Assembly (NCBI GenBank): GCA_905215015.1
Contig: CAJMOS010000002.1
Span: 6,812-70,811 of the forward strand
From: an uncultured bacterium
GTDB taxonomy: Bacteria; Spirochaetota; Spirochaetia; Sphaerochaetales; Sphaerochaetaceae
DNA length: 64,000 nucleotides
Direction: 5' to 3'
Shown: one piece after another, positions 15,414 through 23,650 of the stretch
Numbering within the stretch: position 1 is the stretch's first letter
Layout: every line of letters starts with the position of its first letter
The notes under the pieces: model-generated
Told to the model about the DNA's origin: nothing
Seen by the model: the letters and a program-made list of their open reading frames with translations, nothing else
Databases searched by the model: none
Position numbers and translations under genes: made by a program

Positions 15414-16598
15414 TCAGTCAAGTCTATCCCGGATGAGTTTTCCGCCGACGAACAACCCCTTGAGCTGCAACTCCTTGTCCAGGATGGTCAGGTCGGCGCG
15501 ATAATCAGGAATCAGCATTCCCTGGTCCCTGAACCCGTAGATTCTCGCCGGGTTGGTGCTGGTCATTTGTACCGCGTCCTGCATGGACACGCCCCAGGAG
15601 ACCACGTTCTTCAGCGCCTTGAGCAGGGTGAGCGCGCTTCCAAGCAAAAGGTCGGGGTTCTTCGCGCTGACCCATGCTCCCTGCGGACTCATCGTCGCCT
15701 CCATGCCGTTGGCTTCCAGTTTTCCGCTGATCTGTTTGGTCGGCTTCAGCGCGTCGGTAATCATCACCACGTGGCTGACCGGCTTCTCCCTGAGCAGCAG
15801 CTTGACCAGCTCGGGGTGGACATGGACGCCGTCGCAGATGATTTCACAGTCCATGTTCTGCTCGATCAGGACGGCGCCGACGGCACCCGGGTTGCGGTGG
15901 TGCAACGGGCTCATGGCGTTGAACATGTGGGTGGCGTGCAGGATGCCGCACTGGATGCCCTCGACCATGTTCTCATAGGTGGCGTTGGTATGCCCGGCCA
16001 ACAGGACGATGTTCTCACGACGGGCAAGAAGGGCAAGTTCACGCATGCCTTTCAGCTCTGGGGCTACCGTCATGCAGATGACGTGTCCCTCGCCGGCCTT
16101 GACCAACCGCTCGAACAGCTCGCAGTTGACCGGTTGGACCCCCTCGGGATTCTGGGCGTTGATCTTTTCAGGGGAGATGAAAGGGCCTTCCAGGTTGATG
16201 CCCATGATCCGGGCTCCTTTCTCTTTGCCCATGGCACCGATAATCGCCTTCTCGGCGCGAATCATGTCCTCGGGGAGGTTGGTGTAGATGGTGGGCATGA
16301 AGGAGGAGACGCCGTAGTCGGCGAGCCTCTCGCTCATGCCCAGGATGGAGTCGACGCTGCAGTCCTCGGTGCCATAGCCGCCGAAGCCATGAATATGGGA
16401 ATCGAAGAGCCCCGGGATGATGTAATCCCCCTGCAGGTCGATGCGGATCGTGTTGGAAGGGAAACTTTTCTGTTCCAACCGATTCATGTTGAAGATGTCG
16501 CTGACGAGTCCGTTCTCGTCGATGGCGAGCGCGCAGTTCTCAAGCTGCGCGAAACCGGTGATGATGGTGCTGTTGGTAAGTACAATTGGAGTATTCAT
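15414..16598 (-). CDS. nagA: N-acetylglucosamine-6-phosphate deacetylase
   Basis: A 394-residue amidohydrolase that turns GlcNAc-6-phosphate into GlcN-6-phosphate and acetate. Family features are the metal motif FDSHIHG (near residue 58), the Glu ligand in NLEGPFI (about 131), GHTNATYE with a His ligand (about 198), HMFNAMSPLHHR (about 218) and the catalytic Asp in MITDALKP (about 277). It follows the MATE gene by 52 bases and precedes pepD by 15. The first 250 bp plus about 50 bp of upstream DNA are duplicated at 18458-18749 as a broken copy. In this operon, with PepD and a gamma-glutamyl hydrolase, it would suit recycling of amino sugars and peptides. Confidence 0.95.
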   Translation of the reverse strand: MNTPIVLTNSTIITGFAQLENCALAIDENGLVSDIFNMNRLEQKSFPSNTIRIDLQGDYIIPGLFDSHIHGFGGYGTEDCSVDSILGMSERLADYGVSSFMPTIYTNLPEDMIRAEKAIIGAMGKEKGARIMGINLEGPFISPEKINAQNPEGVQPVNCELFERLVKAGEGHVICMTVAPELKGMRELALLARRENIVLLAGHTNATYENMVEGIQCGILHATHMFNAMSPLHHRNPGAVGAVLIEQNMDCEIICDGVHVHPELVKLLLREKPVSHVVMITDALKPTKQISGKLEANGMEATMSPQGAWVSAKNPDLLLGSALTLLKALKNVVSWGVSMQDAVQMTSTNPARIYGFRDQGMLIPDYRADLTILDKELQLKGLFVGGKLIRDRLD

Positions 16599-16650
16599 GG
16601 TTGCGCCTCTCGTCTCCTACCGTACCACGAAAACAGCCAATATGGAAACA

Positions 16651-18183
16651 TCACCGTCCGTCGACAGCCAGATTCTTCAGCCATTTTCCGCTTTTCAGCC
16701 GGGCAAGGCCGATGGTGGCTTCGCCCACTTCTTCCAGATGGACCAGCGCGCAGACTTGCCAGAGCGGCAGGTGCAGGATGCATGCCCCCAGGAATGCCAT
16801 AGGTACGCCTACCAGCCAGACGCAGCCGAGCTCGCAGCACATCGAGAACCTGGTGTCCCCTCCTGCCCGGAGCAGGCCGGTGAGCAGAGTGTAGTCGAAG
16901 GAACGCAACGGCATGATCAGGGCAGTGACCCAGAGACAGGAAAGAACTGTCCGGGATAGCTCCCCTTGCAGATGGAACGCGATCACCAAAAGCGGGCTGG
17001 CGGCAAAAAGCAGGCACCCCATCACCGTTCCTATGGCAAGGGACATGAGGGTGAAGCGCTTGCAGTACCGGTGTGCTTCAATTCTCTCCCCGGCCCCGAT
17101 TTTCTGGCCCATCATGATCAGGCACGTGTTGCTGACCGCAAGGATTGCGGTCAAGAAAAGGTTGGATACCGATTCGTTGACGTTGATCGCGGCAATCGCC
17201 TCGACACCTTTCTTGGCGAAAGCCACCTTGTACAGCGCCATGCCGATCGCCCAAAGGAACTCGTTGCAGACCACCGGCAGACAGGTGGGGAGCACGAAGC
17301 GGATGAACGAGCGGGGGACGGCCAAGTCCCGGATTCCAATCGCGCAGGGACTCTTCAGGCGGTGCACGGCGACCACGATGATGACGGCTTCGACGAGACG
17401 GCTGACCGTCGTGGCCATGGCGGCTCCAGCCTCTCCCATGGCGGGAAATCCCAATCGCCCGAAAATCATTGCCCAGTTCAGGCAGATGTTGGCCGCCATC
17501 GAGAAGATTGAGGCCAGCAAGGGAATGAACGCCTTTCCGGTCGAACGGAGCCCTACCCCGTAGATTTGCGAGAAGGCGAGGAAGAAAAAGCCGAAACCAA
17601 GCGCCTCGAGATAGCGTTTCCCGCTTGCGACGACCTCCGGGTCATTGGTGAAAAAGCGCATGACCGTGACCGGAAACACGGTGGAAAGCACACAGAACAC
17701 CAGGGCTCCGGCAAGGGCCGCCTCAAGGGCGAAAGCGGTAATCCGCTTGATTCCCTTACGGTTCCCCGCCCCGTAGAACTGGGCGAGAAAAATCGAGCAG
17801 GCGGTGGAGATTCCAAAAAAGAGCAGGTTCAGCAGGAAATTGGTCTGCCCCGCCAAGCCGACCGCCGCGATGGCAGTGGGGCCGAGACGAGAGATCATCA
17901 GGGTGTCGACGAAATTCAGGCTGTTCTGCAAGATCTGCTGGATCAGGACCGGAACGGCAATCGAGAAGAACTTGCCAAGAAAGGCATCTTTCTTCTTCAT
18001 TGCCCTCCGGTTCGGGAACTGGAGCACCGTCCCTGGCGGGGCAAGCAAGTCATCCTCGTCCCCCTTCGGATCAGCCAATGTCTGGCTCATCAGGAGTCTT
18101 GGAGACCGACGGCGGATTTTGATGACGACCACCATGAGAACCAACGGGAAAAGCAGCACCATCGGGTGCGAGACGAACAACAC
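16651..18183 (-). CDS. MATE-family multidrug/Na+ antiporter, with N-terminal extension
   Basis: A MATE exporter with about 12 membrane segments; the core starts near residue 62 (KKKDAFLGKF) and includes QNSLNFVDTLM, GLAGQTNF and FLAQFYGAGN. It is clearly paralogous to the MATE gene at 26424-27770. I chose GTG 18183 because AGGAGG lies exactly five bases before it and a consensus promoter sits upstream. This adds 61 residues with an extra hydrophobic stretch (MVLLFPLVLMVVV) absent from the paralogue. ATG 18000 matches the paralogue's start but has a poor ribosome site, so it remains the alternative. First gene of an operon with nagA, pepD and C26. Substrate unknown. Confidence 0.88.
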   Translation of the reverse strand: MLFVSHPMVLLFPLVLMVVVIKIRRRSPRLLMSQTLADPKGDEDDLLAPPGTVLQFPNRRAMKKKDAFLGKFFSIAVPVLIQQILQNSLNFVDTLMISRLGPTAIAAVGLAGQTNFLLNLLFFGISTACSIFLAQFYGAGNRKGIKRITAFALEAALAGALVFCVLSTVFPVTVMRFFTNDPEVVASGKRYLEALGFGFFFLAFSQIYGVGLRSTGKAFIPLLASIFSMAANICLNWAMIFGRLGFPAMGEAGAAMATTVSRLVEAVIIVVAVHRLKSPCAIGIRDLAVPRSFIRFVLPTCLPVVCNEFLWAIGMALYKVAFAKKGVEAIAAINVNESVSNLFLTAILAVSNTCLIMMGQKIGAGERIEAHRYCKRFTLMSLAIGTVMGCLLFAASPLLVIAFHLQGELSRTVLSCLWVTALIMPLRSFDYTLLTGLLRAGGDTRFSMCCELGCVWLVGVPMAFLGACILHLPLWQVCALVHLEEVGEATIGLARLKSGKWLKNLAVDGR

Positions 18184-18217
18184 ACATACCTCCTCATTCA
18201 GAAATGCAAAGACACAG

Positions 18218-18239
18218 ACACGCGCGGTAATCCGCGTGT
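18218..18239 (-). other. Leader hairpin upstream of the MATE-nagA operon
   Basis: The arms ACACGCGCGG and CCGCGTGT pair around a TAAT loop (with a CG bulge). It falls between the predicted start point near 18266 and the AGGAGG ribosome site, so it is part of the operon leader. The only T-run is on the plus-strand side, so it is not a minus-strand terminator; it could stabilise the mRNA. Confidence 0.4.
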
Positions 18240-18272
18240 ATTTTTAGAACCCAACTGATATTGGATGCATTT

Positions 18273-18302
18273 ATTATAAATAGTTACGATTTCAATTGTC
18301 AA
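18273..18302 (-). promoter_or_regulatory. Consensus sigma-70 promoter for the MATE-nagA-pepD-C26 operon
   Basis: On the minus strand a perfect TTGACA (18302-18297) and a perfect TATAAT (18278-18273) are separated by 18 bases. The start point would be near 18266, giving an 80-base leader before GTG 18183. Confidence 0.8.
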
Positions 18303-18326
18303 TCTGTGCCAGGAGCCAGGAAACGT

Positions 18327-18447
18327 TCAGGATGCCGTAGAGAGGTTGTGCAGCCACTTCCCGCTTCGGATGCGCGCGAGCCCGAAGACAGCCTTGGCTA
18401 CTTCTTCCAGGTACACCATCAGGTAGACCTGCCACATGGGCAGATGA
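18327..18447 (-). pseudogene. Remnant: last 40 codons of a MATE transporter gene
   Basis: Read on the minus strand, the frame gives HLPMWQVYLMVYLEEV... through RSGKWLHNLSTAS and a stop at 18329-18327. It is nearly identical at DNA level to the 3' end of the MATE gene at 26424-27770 over 97 bp, but has its own last residues (LHNLSTAS against LRVLSNIA), so it is the tail of a third MATE paralogue rather than a pure copy. Upstream it is fused directly to the nagA remnant; the rest of the gene is missing. It lies just upstream of the operon promoter at 18273-18302. Confidence 0.8.
18351..18447. repeat. Left 97-bp direct repeat flanking the low-GC island
   Basis: It matches 26448-26544 in the same orientation with a single visible mismatch (GCGCGCG against GCGTGCG). 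Both copies are the 3' coding end of MATE genes. The two copies bound about 8 kb of lower-GC sugar-transport DNA. Confidence 0.88.
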
Positions 18448-18457
18448 TGGGCATGGA

Positions 18458-18749
18458 GGAGTCGACGCTGCAGTCTTCGGTGCCATAGCCGCCGAAGCCA
18501 TGAATATGGGAATCGAAGAGCCCCGGGATGATGTAATCCCCCTGCAGGTCGATGCGGATCGTGTTGGAAGGGAAACTTTTCTGTTCCAACCGATTCATGT
18601 TGAAGATGTCGCTGACGAGTCCGTTCTCGTCGATGGCGAGCGTGCAGTTCTCAAGCTGCGCGAAACCGGTGATGATGTAAGTACGATTGGAGTATTCATG
18701 GTTGCGCCTCTCGTCTCCTACCGTCTCACGAAAACAGCCAATATGGAAA
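18458..18749 (-). pseudogene. Broken duplicate of the nagA 5' end and leader
   Basis: It matches 16347-16648 (the first about 84 codons of nagA plus 50 bp upstream) with about five substitutions and one 10-base deletion after GATGAT (the bases GGTGCTGTTG are lost). The deletion lies about ten codons after the ATG and shifts the frame, so the intact start no longer reads into the NagA sequence. The 3' three quarters of the gene are gone and the fragment runs straight into a MATE gene tail. Non-functional as a deacetylase gene. The high identity points to a recent duplication or gene conversion. Confidence 0.88.
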
Positions 18750-18777
18750 ATTACGAGGTTCCAGAAAGGCCTTTCTT

Positions 18778-20523
18778 TCATTCTTGCGTGTAGGGAATCT
18801 TAGGAAGGAGGATTCGTACGTCAGTGAACGCTCCTTTTTGCGAGGTGATATGTACTCCATAGTCATTGCCGTATTTCAGGACAATTCTTCGATGAGGGTT
18901 GTAGATGCCGAGATGCTGGTTTGGGATTTCTGTACTTTCCAAGCCCTTGTTGATGGCTTCAACTTGGCTTTGATCCATGCCGCAGCCATCATCCTTGATG
19001 TGGATGGTGAAGGTGTCTTTCCCTTCTTGTACGGTAATCGTGATTGTCCCATGGCCTGATTCGGAATTTCTAATGCCATGATAGAAAGCGTTCTCAATGA
19101 AAGGCTGCAGGATGAGGCGCACTCCCTCGAAGGTAGCGAGCCCGTCAGGATAATTCCATACGACTGAAAGCTCTTTCGCGTGGCGTCTGACAAGAATGTC
19201 GCAAAAACTCTTTGTGTGTTCGATTTCTTCTTTCAGTGAAACATTCTTTCCCATCTTGTTGAGGGAATATCCCACAATATCCAGAAGATCCTCAACCATA
19301 ATGGCGTTGGACCCGTCCATTCCTTGGGTTTTCACCTCTTGCCAGTACACAGATTTCAATGTGTTGATCAAGAAATGGGGATTGATTTGGTACTGCAATG
19401 CCCTGAGTTCCAATTTGTTCATCTGGTATTTCTTTTCGGTCAGTTCCCGTGACATCAGATGGCGGAGAATGCCGTTCTTGTTGATGCGGTAGATGATGTA
19501 AGAATAGACGTCCTGATTAGGATTGGGAACGGTGACTGATTCACCTTTGTCGATTTTGGCAAATGTATCAATGATGCCCAATACGCCTTGGAAATTCTTG
19601 GTCGTGTTGCGCCAGGCAAGAACGAAGGCAAGCACAAGGGCGAAGAGCATCAGCGACGTGGTGAGCAAGATAAACGAAAAAATGACCTTGAAAAACATCG
19701 AAAGGGGGGTCCGGATGATGAAATACCAGGAGGATTGCTGAATCTTCACCAATCGGTATTGGACATGGTTGATCACCACCTCGCCAGAAGAAATGTCGGC
19801 GGAAAAGACTGTCTTCATTTCCAAAAATAGGGAAGCATCATCGAACGAGAGAGATTCTTTTCCGTCGCTGAGAAAAAACGATTGCTGGGTAGTGGAACTG
19901 GTGTTGACAATTTCGCTACGCGTTTTCTCCCAGTCGATTTCCTCTGCGGAGAATGCCATGTCGGTGGAGATTTTCTGGTAGAGATACATGTTCCGTATCG
20001 AGCCATCCTCATTTCGGGTGATGAGAAAATCCTGCATGGAAGGAGCGAGATTCGCTCCTTCTCGGGCAATTTCTTCCATCAATGACTGCCCAATAGGACA
20101 AACACCGTCAACGGTGGAAAAATAGAATTGGTTTTGTGGGAAGTAGACATTCAAGGATTTGATTCCTGGGTGGACCGCCATAATTGCCGTCGCCATGCCA
20201 CTGAATGTCCTTGCCGTCTTAATATCGTCTGCGGTGAACGATCCATCTCCTTTGGTGAGCCGAAAGAGGGAGTTCAGAATATTGGTGTCTGAATTGACCA
20301 TCAGATTCACGATGGTGAAATCGTTGAACAGCATGTCATTGATACGGGCAGTTTGCAACATGTCGGTATGGTTCGTTTCCCGGATGGTTTTCCGTAGGTT
20401 GTTTCCCACGAAAAACAGGGAGAGGCTTCCGATGAACAGAACCGCGAGAATCGAAGGAAGGAAAAACTGGAAAAACGATTTCCAGAAGAATCGCTTCTTA
20501 ATCTTCTCATCAAGGTTGTCCAT
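18778..20523 (-). CDS. Sensor histidine kinase, LytS/YesM family
   Basis: A 581-residue membrane kinase. A membrane segment lies at about residues 15-38 and another at about 285-310; the roughly 245-residue loop between them is an extracytoplasmic sensor. The cytoplasmic part has the YesM-type phosphorylation region with His in INPHFLINTLKS (about 387), followed by the ATPase N box QPFIENAFYHG (about 477) and G box DDGCGMD (about 521). It overlaps the response regulator gene by 14 bases (regulator first on the minus strand). The pair is divergent from a sugar ABC operon and should sense its substrate. It belongs to the low-GC island. Confidence 0.92.
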   Translation of the reverse strand: MDNLDEKIKKRFFWKSFFQFFLPSILAVLFIGSLSLFFVGNNLRKTIRETNHTDMLQTARINDMLFNDFTIVNLMVNSDTNILNSLFRLTKGDGSFTADDIKTARTFSGMATAIMAVHPGIKSLNVYFPQNQFYFSTVDGVCPIGQSLMEEIAREGANLAPSMQDFLITRNEDGSIRNMYLYQKISTDMAFSAEEIDWEKTRSEIVNTSSTTQQSFFLSDGKESLSFDDASLFLEMKTVFSADISSGEVVINHVQYRLVKIQQSSWYFIIRTPLSMFFKVIFSFILLTTSLMLFALVLAFVLAWRNTTKNFQGVLGIIDTFAKIDKGESVTVPNPNQDVYSYIIYRINKNGILRHLMSRELTEKKYQMNKLELRALQYQINPHFLINTLKSVYWQEVKTQGMDGSNAIMVEDLLDIVGYSLNKMGKNVSLKEEIEHTKSFCDILVRRHAKELSVVWNYPDGLATFEGVRLILQPFIENAFYHGIRNSESGHGTITITVQEGKDTFTIHIKDDGCGMDQSQVEAINKGLESTEIPNQHLGIYNPHRRIVLKYGNDYGVHITSQKGAFTDVRILLPKIPYTQE

Positions 20524-21244
20524 CGAGGTCTCCTATACGGTGGCGTATCTGGTATTCCCGGATGCCCATGCCGTACTTTTTCTTGAAGACCCGATTGAGT
20601 ACCGTCGTGTCGGCATATCCTACATCCTGAGCAATCTTATTTGGTTTCTCTTCTCCTTTCAGCAGGAGCTCGCATGCTTTTTTGAGGCGTACAGCGGTCA
20701 CATATTCATGAAACGAGGTTCCCGTTTTCATTTTAAACGCGGTGGATAAATAGTTCATGTTGAGTCTGGTAATGCCTGCAATGGATTTCAATGAACAGGT
20801 CTGGTAATTCTTCTGAATATACCTAAGCACCATATCGATGGAACCGTCATAGGCTGGCAGCCCTTGTGCGTGGTCCAAAGCCTTTTTCAGTCGTTTAAGT
20901 GTTTCAATGAGCACCGTATGCTTGTCCGACTTGAGTAGGTAGGCGAATACGTTTTGCTTGATGGCATTGCGGGCATATTCGAAGTTGTCAAACCCGCTCA
21001 TGATGATGACTTTCGTTTCGGGTTTGATTCTGGCGATGTCGTCACAGAAATCAAGTCCGCTTTTCTTTGGCATGACAATATCGGTCATGACTACGTCGAC
21101 GGGATTCTTGGTGAGGAACTCAATACCTTCTTGGGCGTTGGCCGCTGTGCCTACAACGGAAAATCCTTGTTCGTTCCAAGGGAAGTAGCGGGCAAATCCA
21201 TTTCTAATTTCCGTTTCGTCATCCACAATAAGAATCGAATACAT
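20510..21244 (-). CDS. Response regulator, YesN-like (receiver plus AraC-type HTH), short form
   Basis: A 244-residue regulator. The receiver domain (about 1-125) has IVDDE near the start, the phospho-acceptor Asp in MTDIVMP (about 55), and conserved Ser in IIMSGF and Lys in LLKSD. Two AraC helix-turn-helix motifs fill about 145-240 (IAGITRLNMNYLSTAF and the VGYADTTVLNRVFKKKYG segment). YesN proteins usually have 350-530 residues with a middle domain; here the two domains are nearly directly joined. It is divergent from the binding-protein gene at 21391 across a 146-bp AT-rich region, where it probably acts. Confidence 0.9.
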   Translation of the reverse strand: MYSILIVDDETEIRNGFARYFPWNEQGFSVVGTAANAQEGIEFLTKNPVDVVMTDIVMPKKSGLDFCDDIARIKPETKVIIMSGFDNFEYARNAIKQNVFAYLLKSDKHTVLIETLKRLKKALDHAQGLPAYDGSIDMVLRYIQKNYQTCSLKSIAGITRLNMNYLSTAFKMKTGTSFHEYVTAVRLKKACELLLKGEEKPNKIAQDVGYADTTVLNRVFKKKYGMGIREYQIRHRIGDLDGQP

Positions 21245-21390
21245 GCCACAAGACCTGAGAAATAGTCGGTTTCCCGAAGAATCATCGGTTTCTCTGAAAA
21301 AGAGTCGAACCTTTCAAAGAAAACATCAATATCAAATTTATCACAGTATACCATAATTTAAATTACACAAAAAGCTGTATGGAGGTTTTC

Positions 21391-22704
21391 ATGAAAAAGA
21401 GGTTACTTGCTACGATATTGCTGGTTTGCAGTTCTTTCGCCCTTTTCGCCGCCGGAAATGCGGAGTCTTCTTCCGGAGCAGGGAAGGCCGGAAAGGAAGT
21501 CTTGCGGTTTATGTGGTGGGGTGGAGACGCCCGTCATCAGGCGACGCTCAAGGTAATCAAACAGTTTATGGACGCAAATCCAGGAGTCACCATCGACGCA
21601 GAGTATGGTGGCATGGACGGATATTACCAGAAGCTTACCACCCAGATTTCCAGTGGGACGGAGCCGGATATCATCCAGATTATTCCCGAATGGTTCAAAC
21701 CCCTTGGGAAGAGCGGAGACGTGTTCATCCCGCTTGATGAGAATCCCGATTTCTTTGATGTTTCAGGGTTCAGCCAGACGTTCCTTGCTTCATCCTGCAC
21801 GATTAAGGGGCATGTCCAAGGCGTGCCGACTGGCTCTAATGGCTCGTGTCTGGTCATCAACAAGAATTTCATGAAGCGCTTTGGAATTCCTGAAGATACC
21901 AAATGGACTTGGGATTTGATTGAGAAGTATGGAGAAGAGATTCATAAGAAGGATTCAAGCTGTTATTTGCTCGGCAGCAATTCGACGAAAACTCCCGTGG
22001 GGCATCTCTTGAAATTCTATCTGATGCAGCTCCCCAATGTTACGGGATATGTGAACGAAGACTATACGATTGGCTTTACGGCTGCCGATGTAAAGAAGGC
22101 TCTGGACTATTTCATCCATCTTGAAGCTATCGGAGCCATTCAGCCCTATGCCGAAACGAGCCTTTACAAGACTCCGATTGAGAACGCCACGTGGGTGGAA
22201 GGCAATGTGGGCATGATGGATGGTATGCCTTCTACGCTTGCTACGTACAAATGCGACGCAGTGGATTTGGATGTCGCCGAAATTCCTCAGGCGGAGGGTG
22301 CTTCCGATTCCGGCTGTCTGACCGGTCCTCCCCAGTTTCTCGTGATTAGCAAGAACAGCAAGCATCAGCAAACTGCATTGAAGTTCCTGAACTATTTCTT
22401 CAATGATTCTGTGGCGATTGAAACCCTTGGGACGACTCGTGGTCTTCAGCCGACTACGGGCGGTATGAAGGTGCTTGTCGACAAGGGTATCGTTACGGAT
22501 TTGGACCAGAAAGCCCAGCAAATGGTAACCAATGCTGCATCAAAGCGCTTTAATTTGCTCTGGCTGCTCAACGATTTCGAGACTCCGTATGCAGACGCTT
22601 GCAATGCCGCGATTCTGAAGACCCTGACGACAGAGCAGGCTGCCGAGAAGATGGTGAAGGATTTTCAGGAATCCTGTGCAAGACTGAAGGCGAACAACAC
22701 CTAA
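21391..22704 (+). CDS. Sugar ABC transporter extracellular binding protein (CUT1 type)
   Basis: A 437-residue family 1 solute-binding protein. A signal peptide (MKKRLLATILLVCSSFALFA) ends before AGNAES, a common spirochaete cleavage context. The mature part has FMWWGGDARH, the sugar-binder pattern GMDGYYQKL and PDIIQI, and a TWVEGNVGMMDG segment (near 270). ATG 21391 is chosen because GGAGG lies six bases upstream. It is followed after a strong intercistronic hairpin by two permease genes. No ATPase gene is present, as is usual for CUT1 systems that share an MsmX-like ATPase. Ligand unknown. Confidence 0.93.
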   Translation: MKKRLLATILLVCSSFALFAAGNAESSSGAGKAGKEVLRFMWWGGDARHQATLKVIKQFMDANPGVTIDAEYGGMDGYYQKLTTQISSGTEPDIIQIIPEWFKPLGKSGDVFIPLDENPDFFDVSGFSQTFLASSCTIKGHVQGVPTGSNGSCLVINKNFMKRFGIPEDTKWTWDLIEKYGEEIHKKDSSCYLLGSNSTKTPVGHLLKFYLMQLPNVTGYVNEDYTIGFTAADVKKALDYFIHLEAIGAIQPYAETSLYKTPIENATWVEGNVGMMDGMPSTLATYKCDAVDLDVAEIPQAEGASDSGCLTGPPQFLVISKNSKHQQTALKFLNYFFNDSVAIETLGTTRGLQPTTGGMKVLVDKGIVTDLDQKAQQMVTNAASKRFNLLWLLNDFETPYADACNAAILKTLTTEQAAEKMVKDFQESCARLKANNT

Positions 22705-22714
22705 TATTGCATCC

Positions 22715-22738
22715 GGCCCGCGGGGGTTCCCGTGGGCC
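22715..22738 (+). other. Intercistronic hairpin after the binding-protein gene
   Basis: GGCCCGCGGG (715-724) pairs with CCCGTGGGCC (729-738) around a 4-base loop, with no T-run after it. Its place between binding-protein and permease genes suits mRNA stabilisation or partial attenuation, giving more binding protein than permease. Confidence 0.6.
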
Positions 22739-22756
22739 TCCTTACGAGGGAATCCC

Positions 22757-23650
22757 ATGAAAAAAAAGTTCTTTACACGACAAGACATCGGTCTTGCCTA
22801 TATCAGTCCTTGGATTATCGGTTTCCTGGCATTCACGTTAATTCCCATGGTCGTGTCGTTTGGATACAGCTTCTGTTCGTTTGCAAGTATCAGGACATTC
22901 CATTTCGTCGGACTGAAGAATTACAAGGAAATGTTCCATCAGTTCGATTTTATTCTCTCGCTGAAAGCCACGTTCATGTATGTCGTTTTCTCCGTTCCTG
23001 TGAAACTTGCTTCCGCTTTGATTGTCGCTTTGCTTCTTCAGAAGAAGGTCAAAGGAATCAATTTGTTCAGAACCCTGTATTACCTTCCTTCCATTCTGGG
23101 CGGTAGCGTTGCAATCGGTATCCTATGGAAGATGATGTTTGCCAAAAATGGCCTGATTAATGCAATTGCAGGCATGTTTGGCATTGCTGCACGGAACTGG
23201 CTGGGGAATCCTAAAACGGCAATTTACATCATCTGCATTCTCCCCATCTGGCAGTTTGGATCCTCCATGGTCATTTTTTTGGCGGCTTTGAAGCAAATTC
23301 CTTCTCAGTTGTATGAGGCGGCTCTTATTGATGGAGCCAACACCCATACACGTTTTTGGCGTATCACCATGCCGATGATTAGTCCAGTGCTTTTGTTCAA
23401 TCTTGTCATGCAATCCATTGGCGCGTTCCAGGAGTTTGGTTCGGCCTACATCATCACGGATGGAGGACCTGCGAAGACCACCTACCTCTATTCATTGATG
23501 ATATACGACCAAGCTTTCCTCAACCTCAGATTTGGATATGCGTCAGCTCTTTCGTGGTTCCTGTTTGTGGTCATTATCGGTTTTACGATTGTTCTTTTTG
23601 GCACTTCAGGGAAATGGACATTCTATCAAGATGGAAGGGGGATTATTTAA
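22757..23650 (+). CDS. Sugar ABC transporter permease, UgpA/MalF-type
   Basis: A 297-residue inner-membrane permease with six predicted segments and the EAA loop YEAALIDGANTHTRFWRITMP (about 187-207), where the family ATPase docks. The N-terminus has the typical AYISPWIIGFLAFTLIP. It is the first of two permeases forming the importer with the binding protein at 21391. The stop codon TAA overlaps the next start (TAATG), so translation is coupled. GAGGGA lies seven bases before the ATG. Confidence 0.93.
   Translation: MKKKFFTRQDIGLAYISPWIIGFLAFTLIPMVVSFGYSFCSFASIRTFHFVGLKNYKEMFHQFDFILSLKATFMYVVFSVPVKLASALIVALLLQKKVKGINLFRTLYYLPSILGGSVAIGILWKMMFAKNGLINAIAGMFGIAARNWLGNPKTAIYIICILPIWQFGSSMVIFLAALKQIPSQLYEAALIDGANTHTRFWRITMPMISPVLLFNLVMQSIGAFQEFGSAYIITDGGPAKTTYLYSLMIYDQAFLNLRFGYASALSWFLFVVIIGFTIVLFGTSGKWTFYQDGRGII

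Noticed and set aside
18218..18239. Hairpin with ATTTTT as a terminator
   Set aside because: The T-run is on the plus-strand side, where there is no upstream gene; for the minus-strand operon it lies in the leader.
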